11,721 nucleotides of DNA, from assembly GCA_039715055.1 (NCBI GenBank), contig JBDLID010000098.1, forward strand, positions 1 to 11,721, given 5' to 3'. The translations under genes were made by a program, and so were the position numbers. The notes beneath the pieces are model-generated. The model had not been told where the DNA came from. It made no database searches and was given only the letters and a program-made list of their open reading frames with translations. This document shows positions 6,772-11,721 of this stretch, one piece after another; position 1 is the stretch's first letter, and each line of letters begins with the position of its first letter. Source of the stretch: JBDLID01 sp039715055 (GTDB lineage Bacteria; Desulfobacterota; Desulfobulbia; Desulfobulbales; Desulfocapsaceae).

Positions 6772-6807
6772 GGCCACGTGCAGCTCAATGCCACCATGTG
6801 GCCACAT
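6772..6807. repeat. Inverted repeat and 12-base palindrome in the divergent region
   Basis: GGCCACGTG (6772-6780) and CATGTGGCC (6795-6803) are inverted copies with one mismatch and 14 bases between. The right copy is part of the perfect palindrome ATGTGGCCACAT (6796-6807). It lies about 100 bases upstream of the AMIN gene start, in its likely leader, so it may be an operator-like site or an RNA hairpin. Confidence 0.45.
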
Positions 6808-6845
6808 AAGGGCTTATTTTTGCTCAAAGTAATCCATCTTTAATG

Positions 6846-6875
6846 TGAATACATCATCCGCTCTTGAAAAGTCAA
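6846..6875 (-). promoter_or_regulatory. Candidate promoter for the AMIN gene
   Basis: Reading the minus strand, TTGACT (plus 6870-6875) is followed 18 bases later by TATTCA (plus 6846-6851). The -35 matches five of six consensus bases and the -10 is weak. The leader would be about 140 bases and include the 6772-6807 palindrome pair. Confidence 0.3.
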
Positions 6876-6892
6876 CTTTTTTTCAGTAAATC
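6864..6892 (+). promoter_or_regulatory. Candidate promoter for the radical SAM gene
   Basis: TTGAAA (6864-6869) and TAAATC (6887-6892) are 17 bases apart. The -35 is good (five of six) and the -10 poor. It overlaps the -35 proposed for the divergent AMIN gene within the symmetric AAAAGT-CA-ACTTTT segment (6867-6880), so the two promoters would share one control site. Confidence 0.25.
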
Positions 6893-7004
6893 AAAGACCT
6901 CAAAATCGTTGTGCTGCAACGCTTTACACACACCTGGGCCCTCGTTGCCGGGTTGATGTTTTAAACCTTTTCCAGGTTACACCCATCTCTAACTGTATAA
7001 CAAA

Positions 7005-9545
7005 ATGACGGAAAAAAAATTAAAAAGTCCACTTCTTTCACAGGTGGCCAAACCCGGGCGTTACCTGGGCCGCGAGCATAACGCCATTGTCAAAAAATGG
7101 CATGCAGGGATGACCCGCTGGGTAGTTGCCTTCCCCGACCTTTACGAGATCGGAATGTCCCACCAGGGGCTGCAGATTCTCTACCACCTTCTTAACAGCT
7201 CGGAAAACTGTGTGGCGGAAAGAGTTTTCTGCCCCGATCTCGACCTGGAAAAACAGCTTCGGCAAAACTCACTGGTACTGACCAGCCTTGAGTCCGATCG
7301 TCCTCTGGCTGATTTTGACATCCTGGGAATCACCCTGCCTTACGAACTCTGTTACACCAACATTCTTACCATCCTTGACCTTGGCCGCATCCCGCTGCGG
7401 GCTGCCGACAGAACGGACGACCACCCGCTCGTCATCGGCGGCGGATCCTGCGCCATGAACCCGGAACCGGTAGCTGATTTTTTTGATGCGATACTCCTTG
7501 GCGACGGTGAAGAGGCGGTGTTAGATATTGATCGAGTGCTGGCCGCTGCCCGTTTAAAAAATATGGACAGATCATCACTGCTTGCTCAGTTAGTCGGTAT
7601 AGAAGGAGTCTATGTTCCCTCTTTTTTCACTCCTCAATATGATGAGGCTGGGCGCCTGACCAAGATCGATGACAGCCATGAACACCAGGTGAAACGGCGC
7701 GTCCTGCCTGATCTCGATGATTGTGAGCATCTTTTCAGTCCAATTGTTCCCAACTCAAAAATTGTCCACGACCGGCTCGGTATCGAGATTGCACGGGGCT
7801 GCACCCGCGGCTGCCGCTTCTGCCAGGCCGGGATGATCTATCGGCCGGTGCGTGAGCGAAGCCCGCAGCAGATCATGGAACTTGCCGGGAAGGGTCTTAC
7901 CAGCTCCGGTTTTGATGAGTTGGCCCTGCTCTCTCTTTCCACCGGTGACTACTCCTGCTTTGAACAGGTCCTGCCCGCCCTGATGGACTCCTACAGCAAT
8001 GACTATGTTTCGGTCTCCATGCCTTCGATGCGGGTTGGCACTCTCAGTGAAGAGGTGATGGACCAGATCAAAAGGGTTCGCAAGACCGGTTTCACCCTGG
8101 CACCGGAGGCAGGCAGTGAACGGCTGCGGAGGGTGATCAACAAGGGCATAAGCGAACAGGACCTGCTGGAAACGGTGGAAAGTGCGGCTGCTCTTGGCTG
8201 GAAACTGATCAAGCTTTACTTCATGATCGGCTTGCCCACCGAATGCGACAAAGATATTGAGGCCATTGTCGAGCTGGCCAAAAAAGTCCACAAAAAAGGG
8301 GGCGGCAGGCTGCGGCTCAACGTCTCCATCGGCACATTTGTTCCTAAACCGCACACCCCTTTCCAGTGGGCAGAACAGATCTCCATGGACCAGTCGACAG
8401 AAAAGATCAACCAGCTGAAAAGAATGCTGCCGAGAAAAAATATCAACCTCAAATGGCACGACCCGGAACAGAGTTTTCTTGAAGGGGTCTTTTCAAGGGG
8501 AGACCGTCGCCTTGGCTCCGTTATCGAACAGGCATGGAAAATGGGAAGTCGGCTCGACGGCTGGTCCGACCACTTCCAACTCTCCATCTGGCAGGAAGCA
8601 GCCGACCAGTGTGATGTGATTCTTGAAGACTACCTCCGGCAGCGACGCGAGGACGAAATCCTTCCCTGGCACCACCTGGCCAGTGGAGTGGATGAAGACT
8701 TTCTCCGCCTGGAACTGAAACGGGCAAAGAAAGAAGCCTACACCCCGGACTGCCGCTATCACAGCTGCCAGAAGTGCGGCCTGTGCGATTTCAAAACCAT
8801 CAAACCGGTGGTCATTGACCGCAAACGTTTCCAGGCCGACCGAACAGATGAACCGCCTCGCCAGCCACCACCGTCGCCCAGCCGCCCGGTGGTGCAGGGG
8901 GATGACCATTTCCGCTACATGGTTTCCTACAGCCGTCTTGGTCAAATCGCCCTGCTCGGTCACCTGGAATTTCTCCAGCTCACCTTCAGGGTACTGCGAC
9001 GTGCTGGTATCCAGACTCACTTTTCAAAAGGATTTAACCCCTCTCCCAAGGTCTCTTTTGGGCCGGCGCTGTCAGTGGGCACAGAAAGCCATGATGAATA
9101 TTTTATCATGGACCTCCCCGCCCCCTTGAGTGATATCCCTGCTGCCATTGACAGACTGAATGAAGAGCTTCCCAGGGGCATCACCATCAAAAACATCGAG
9201 ATCCACCCCGGAAAAATTCCTCAGCGAATCAGAACCCGCTACAGTGTGACCTGCCCGCAGCCAATCACCAATCAGGAAAAACAGCGGCTCGACGAGTTCA
9301 TCCAATCCGCAGAATTTCCGATCAGCCGCACTCGCAAGGGGAAGACAAAAAACTTTGACATCCGCCCACTGGTCCACGACATGCTCGTTGATGGAGAAGA
9401 TATCATCAGGCTGGAACTCATCAGCCAAAGCGGTGCGCCCGGCGTCAAACCCATGGAGGTTGTCGCTTCAGTCCTGCAGTTGGATCCTGAGTTGACCGCA
9501 AGATGTCAGGTTGTCAAGGACTGGTGGCGGGAGGATCACTCATAA
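7005..9545 (+). CDS. Radical SAM protein (TIGR03960-type) fused to DUF2344 (TIGR03936-type)
   Basis: An 846-residue cytoplasmic fusion. Residues about 20-190 resemble a cobalamin-binding-like Rossmann domain (VVAFPDLYEIGMSHQG, then FDILGITLPYELCYTN and VIGGGSCAMNPEP). The radical SAM core follows with the [4Fe-4S] motif CTRGCRFC (Cys266, Cys270, Cys273) and later LAPEAGSERLR and YFMIGLPTE. A second cluster, Cys583-x4-Cys588-x2-Cys591-x2-Cys594, precedes the last domain and may bind iron-sulfur or zinc. From about residue 636 the DUF2344 domain begins, recognisable by LRRAGI, FSKGFNPSPKVSFG and GTES. In many bacteria the two halves are separate neighbouring genes, often near rng or rplU; here they are one polypeptide and those genes are absent. 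The family reaction is unknown to me; an RNA-related role has been suspected from context only. The start has no visible ribosome binding site, but the conserved N-terminus supports it. Confidence 0.9.
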   Translation: MTEKKLKSPLLSQVAKPGRYLGREHNAIVKKWHAGMTRWVVAFPDLYEIGMSHQGLQILYHLLNSSENCVAERVFCPDLDLEKQLRQNSLVLTSLESDRPLADFDILGITLPYELCYTNILTILDLGRIPLRAADRTDDHPLVIGGGSCAMNPEPVADFFDAILLGDGEEAVLDIDRVLAAARLKNMDRSSLLAQLVGIEGVYVPSFFTPQYDEAGRLTKIDDSHEHQVKRRVLPDLDDCEHLFSPIVPNSKIVHDRLGIEIARGCTRGCRFCQAGMIYRPVRERSPQQIMELAGKGLTSSGFDELALLSLSTGDYSCFEQVLPALMDSYSNDYVSVSMPSMRVGTLSEEVMDQIKRVRKTGFTLAPEAGSERLRRVINKGISEQDLLETVESAAALGWKLIKLYFMIGLPTECDKDIEAIVELAKKVHKKGGGRLRLNVSIGTFVPKPHTPFQWAEQISMDQSTEKINQLKRMLPRKNINLKWHDPEQSFLEGVFSRGDRRLGSVIEQAWKMGSRLDGWSDHFQLSIWQEAADQCDVILEDYLRQRREDEILPWHHLASGVDEDFLRLELKRAKKEAYTPDCRYHSCQKCGLCDFKTIKPVVIDRKRFQADRTDEPPRQPPPSPSRPVVQGDDHFRYMVSYSRLGQIALLGHLEFLQLTFRVLRRAGIQTHFSKGFNPSPKVSFGPALSVGTESHDEYFIMDLPAPLSDIPAAIDRLNEELPRGITIKNIEIHPGKIPQRIRTRYSVTCPQPITNQEKQRLDEFIQSAEFPISRTRKGKTKNFDIRPLVHDMLVDGEDIIRLELISQSGAPGVKPMEVVASVLQLDPELTARCQVVKDWWREDHS

Positions 9546-9658
9546 AACGAAGTAATTAAGAAAAGTTGCTAGTTTATTGACTGCCAAAGAAATAAGCAAT
9601 CTGTTGCCGATGATGCTGTTTTTATGTTATCTAATGTCTGTTTGGAAAATAAAGCTTT

Positions 9659-9699
9659 TTGTTTACAAACAAGACCCAGGTTAAATGGAAACGTTTAAC
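9659..9699. repeat. Two short inverted repeats upstream of trpB2
   Basis: TTGTTT-AC-AAACAA (9659-9672) and GTTAAA-8-TTTAAC (9680-9685 and 9694-9699) lie side by side in an AT-rich stretch, upstream of the proposed trpB promoter. Either could be an operator half-site pair. No tryptophan codon-rich leader peptide or T-box features were seen. Confidence 0.3.
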
Positions 9700-9710
9700 A
9701 TATAAATAAG

Positions 9711-9739
9711 TTGAATCCATTTTCTTTTGGCCTGATAAA
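9711..9739 (+). promoter_or_regulatory. Candidate promoter for trpB2-dacB
   Basis: TTGAAT (9711-9716) and GATAAA (9734-9739) are 17 bases apart, each with four of six consensus matches. Transcription would begin near 9746, about 70 bases before the start codon. The 269-base gap after the radical SAM gene suggests a separate transcription unit. Confidence 0.3.
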
Positions 9740-9803
9740 CCAAATAGACCGCTTATTACAGGCAAGTTTATACCAAATACAAAACCGGTCAAATCCGAGC
9801 GAC

Positions 9804-9810
9804 AAGGAGA
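9804..9810 (+). promoter_or_regulatory. Ribosome binding site of trpB2
   Basis: AAGGAGA precedes two adjacent in-frame ATG codons at 9815 and 9818. Measured from its end, spacing is 4 bases to the first ATG and 7 to the second, so the second may be the main start. Confidence 0.7.
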
Positions 9811-9814
9811 CGTC

Positions 9815-11158
9815 ATGATGAAGAAAATTGTTCTACGTGAAGATGAGATGCCCACCCAATGGTACAACGTAGCTCCTGACCTGCCAAACGGGCTGCTGCC
9901 GCCCCTGGACCCGGAGACCAACGAACCCATGGGGCCGGATAAACTTGGCGCCATCTTCCCCATGGCGCTGCTAGAGCAGGAGATGTCCGGTGAGCGTTTC
10001 ATTGATATTCCCGAAGAGGTCCTTGACGTTCTTAAAATCTGGCGACCCTCTCCCCTGGTTCGAGCCCATGCCCTTGAAGAAGCCCTCGGCACCAAGGCAA
10101 AAATCTATTTCAAAAATGAAGGGGTCTCACCGGTTGGTTCCCACAAGCCCAACAGCGCCGTTCCCCAAGCCTACTATAACGCCAAAGAAGGTGTAAAACG
10201 ACTGGCCACCGAGACCGGTGCCGGCCAGTGGGGCAGTGCCCTGTCACTGGCCACCTCCAAGTTTGGCATAGACTGTAAGGTCTACATGGTACGGGTCTCC
10301 TTCGACCAGAAACCATACCGAAAATCGATGATGCGCACCTTTGGTGCGGACATCGTTGCCAGCCCCAGCGAAGACACCCAGATCGGCCGCCAGATCCGTG
10401 AGCAGTATCCGGATACGGCTGGCTCACTGGGCATCGCAATCTCGGAAGCCATCGAGGATGCCGCCACCCGTGAGGATACCAACTACGCCCTGGGCTCAGT
10501 GCTCAACCATGTGGTCCTGCACCAGTCAATCATCGGTCTCGAAGCGATCAAACAGATGGAGATTGCAGGCGACTATCCCGATGTTGTGGTCGGCTGCTGC
10601 GGCGGCGGTTCCAACTTTGCCGGACTTGCCGCTCCCTATATTCCCGACTACCTGGACGGCAAAAAAATCCGTTTCGTAGGTGTTGAGCCGGCCTCATGTC
10701 CTTCACTGACCATGGGCAAACTGGCCTATGACTTTGGCGATGTGGCCCAGATGACCCCCATGCTCAACATGTATACCCTGGGGCACGACTTTATCCCGCC
10801 GGGTATCCACGCCGGCGGACTGCGCTATCACGGCATGTCCCCCATTGTTTCAGCAATGGTCCGTGAAAAAATCGTCGACCCGATCAAGGTTCACCAGCTG
10901 GAGTGCTTTGAAGCAGGTGTACTCTTTGCCAAGACCGAAGGAATCATCCCTGCGCCTGAGACCTGCCACGCCATCCGTGGTGCGATCATCGAGGCAACCA
11001 GAGACAAAAACGATCCCAAGACCATTCTTTTCAATTTCTCCGGTCACGGTCTCATCGACATGGCCTCCTATGACAAATTCTTCTCAGGAGACCTGCACAA
11101 CTACGATTACCCCAAGGAGGCCATTGAGGAGTCACTCTCCAAGCTGCCCAAGGTCTGA
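9815..11158 (+). CDS. trpB: Tryptophan synthase beta chain, TrpB2 type
   Basis: A PLP enzyme that joins indole and L-serine to give L-tryptophan. The 447-residue length, the N-terminal MPTQWYNVAPDLP and the long insert before the PLP lysine mark the TrpB2 class (TIGR01415 type) rather than classical TrpB1 of about 400 residues. The PLP Schiff-base lysine is Lys111 in VGSHKPNSA, and the cofactor-phosphate loop is CCGGGSNF (Gly263 to Asn267). Other blocks are ETGAGQWGSAL, FVGVEPASCPSL and ILFNFSGHGLIDM near the end. TrpB2 proteins often occur apart from trpA and can work without a tight alpha-subunit complex, in line with the lack of other trp genes here. It may act as a main Trp synthase or an indole-salvage enzyme; which depends on whether a trpB1 exists elsewhere. 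The DacB-like gene starts two codons after its stop, so the pair is probably co-transcribed. Confidence 0.93.
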   Translation: MMKKIVLREDEMPTQWYNVAPDLPNGLLPPLDPETNEPMGPDKLGAIFPMALLEQEMSGERFIDIPEEVLDVLKIWRPSPLVRAHALEEALGTKAKIYFKNEGVSPVGSHKPNSAVPQAYYNAKEGVKRLATETGAGQWGSALSLATSKFGIDCKVYMVRVSFDQKPYRKSMMRTFGADIVASPSEDTQIGRQIREQYPDTAGSLGIAISEAIEDAATREDTNYALGSVLNHVVLHQSIIGLEAIKQMEIAGDYPDVVVGCCGGGSNFAGLAAPYIPDYLDGKKIRFVGVEPASCPSLTMGKLAYDFGDVAQMTPMLNMYTLGHDFIPPGIHAGGLRYHGMSPIVSAMVREKIVDPIKVHQLECFEAGVLFAKTEGIIPAPETCHAIRGAIIEATRDKNDPKTILFNFSGHGLIDMASYDKFFSGDLHNYDYPKEAIEESLSKLPKV

Positions 11159-11161
11159 TTA

Positions 11162-11721
11162 GTGACCCTTTATCAGTGCAGGGGGCTGTTCTTCAGCACC
11201 CTGCTCGCCTTTCTACTGTTCACCCTTGCGGCTGGAGACTGGTCCGCCGCAAGGGCTGATTCATCGAAGACAAAAATTCGCCGCGGCGGCTACGGTCTGA
11301 TCCAGAACGGAGCCCTCACCGTTTCCCACCAGGCAGAAAAACTTTTTGTCCCGGCCTCAACCATCAAGATCCTCACCGCTGACGCCGCCCTCTGGCTGCT
11401 GGGTGAAGACTATCGTTTTACCACCCGCTTTTTTCTCACCGCAGACAACAGCCTTGCTATCCGCGGCGGCGGCGACCCCTTTCTCGTCTCGGAAAATATC
11501 ATCACCATTGTTCGTAAACTAAAAGAACAGGGGATTGACCGGATCAACAACCTGATCCTTGACGATTTTCTCTTTGATATCAGTGGCCCGCCGGAAGGCT
11601 CTATCAATTCAACCAACCCATACGATTCACACAACTCAGCCCTGGCGGTCAACTTCAACTCCATTGCCATTTACAAGAAAAAAAACGGTACTGTCAGCTC
11701 TGACGAACAGCAGACCCCGAC
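11162..11721 (+). CDS. dacB: D-alanyl-D-alanine carboxypeptidase/endopeptidase, PBP4 (S13) family, partial
   Basis: The first 186 residues of a penicillin-binding-protein-4-like peptidase; the gene runs off the window end with no stop. PBP4/DacB proteins trim the terminal D-Ala of peptidoglycan stems and cut cross-links in the periplasm. The GTG start at 11162 has AAGG 8 bases before it and gives a signal peptide: hydrophobic residues 9-24, then ARA-D for cleavage after Ala32. The active-site SxxK tetrad is STIK (Ser66, Lys69) in FVPASTIKILTA. The family blocks RGGGDPFL, LILDDFLFD and SALAVNFNS follow in the usual order. The second and third catalytic motifs (SxN and KTG) should lie beyond the window, so activity cannot be confirmed. 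The start lies one codon after the trpB stop in the same frame (TGA TTA GTG), which suggests translational coupling. Confidence 0.88.
   Translation, partial: MTLYQCRGLFFSTLLAFLLFTLAAGDWSAARADSSKTKIRRGGYGLIQNGALTVSHQAEKLFVPASTIKILTADAALWLLGEDYRFTTRFFLTADNSLAIRGGGDPFLVSENIITIVRKLKEQGIDRINNLILDDFLFDISGPPEGSINSTNPYDSHNSALAVNFNSIAIYKKKNGTVSSDEQQTP

Larger units (their letters stand above)
6700..7004. other. Divergent intergenic region between the AMIN and radical SAM genes
   Basis: This 305-base stretch must hold the promoters for both flanking genes. It contains a palindrome pair at 6772-6807, a symmetric segment at 6864-6880 that carries possible -35 boxes in both directions, a small hairpin CGTTG/CAACG (6907-6921), and pairing options ACCTGG (6932-6937) with CCAGGT (6972-6977) or AACCT (6964-6968) with AGGTT (6974-6978) just before the radical SAM start. 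No convincing small gene is seen on either strand. Confidence 0.6.

Noticed and set aside
6700..6807. N-terminal extension of the AMIN protein starting at 6807
   Set aside because: The ATG at 6699 has a GAGG site at good spacing and is directly followed by a standard signal peptide.
7755..8459. 234-codon minus-strand frame inside the radical SAM gene
   Set aside because: Antisense shadow of a gene with a clear catalytic motif; no motif or ribosome binding site of its own.
9590..9626. Possible terminator after the radical SAM gene (AGCA...TGCT then five T)
   Set aside because: Only four base pairs with a 15-base loop; too weak to call.
9631..10095. 154-codon minus-strand frame across the trpB2 upstream region
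   Set aside because: More than half overlaps the conserved trpB2 N-terminus in antisense, and the product is Ser/Arg-rich with no recognisable domain.
11630..11640. Ser-His-Asn in the DacB-like protein as the catalytic SxN motif
   Set aside because: It falls too soon after the SxxK motif and within the block that matches the non-catalytic SALxxxxN region; the real SxN motif should lie beyond the window.

Overview
The window reads like a stretch of ordinary chromosome from a Gram-negative, anaerobe-type bacterium. The best guess is a sulfate-reducer-like member of Desulfobacterota (Desulfobulbales or relatives). This rests on the moderately GC-rich coding, two outer-membrane-type lipoproteins with lipoboxes, a long radical SAM protein fused to DUF2344, a TrpB2-type tryptophan synthase beta chain, and a thymidylate kinase of a divergent subtype. 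The taxonomic call is inference from protein style; no rRNA or other marker is present. No mobile element, CRISPR array, tRNA or rRNA was seen.

Layout. Positions 2-1000 hold pdxA (pyridoxal phosphate synthesis), starting at the window edge. A 239-base AT-rich gap with a possible promoter and overlapping hairpins leads to a tight plus-strand operon: tmk (dTMP kinase, 1240-1851), a 570-residue TPR lipoprotein (1856-3568) and a LolB-like lipoprotein (3570-4388), with only 4 and 1 bases between genes. The TPR lipoprotein/LolB pair resembles the lbcA-lolB order of Pseudomonas. After a 175-base gap comes an exported protein with a Pro-Val-Arg tandem repeat and a C-terminal SH3b domain (4564-5505). 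It converges on a minus-strand gene for a two-AMIN-domain exported protein (5638-6699), and a near-perfect bidirectional terminator lies between them. A 305-base divergent intergenic region then precedes the 846-residue radical SAM/DUF2344 protein (7005-9545). A 269-base gap follows, then trpB2 (9815-11158) and, two codons after its stop, the start of a penicillin-binding-protein-4-like D-Ala-D-Ala carboxypeptidase (11162 to the window end, truncated).

How the genes fit together. Two themes mix. One is cofactor and nucleotide metabolism: PdxA makes the PLP precursor used by enzymes such as TrpB, and Tmk makes dTDP. The other is the cell envelope: TPR adaptor lipoprotein, LolB-like lipoprotein, SH3b protein, AMIN protein and DacB-like peptidase, five of the nine genes. 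Nothing forms an obvious new defence or mobile system. The least explained items are the radical SAM fusion, with an extra four-cysteine cluster between its domains, and the SH3b protein, whose repeat units keep identical residues while half of their codons differ silently.
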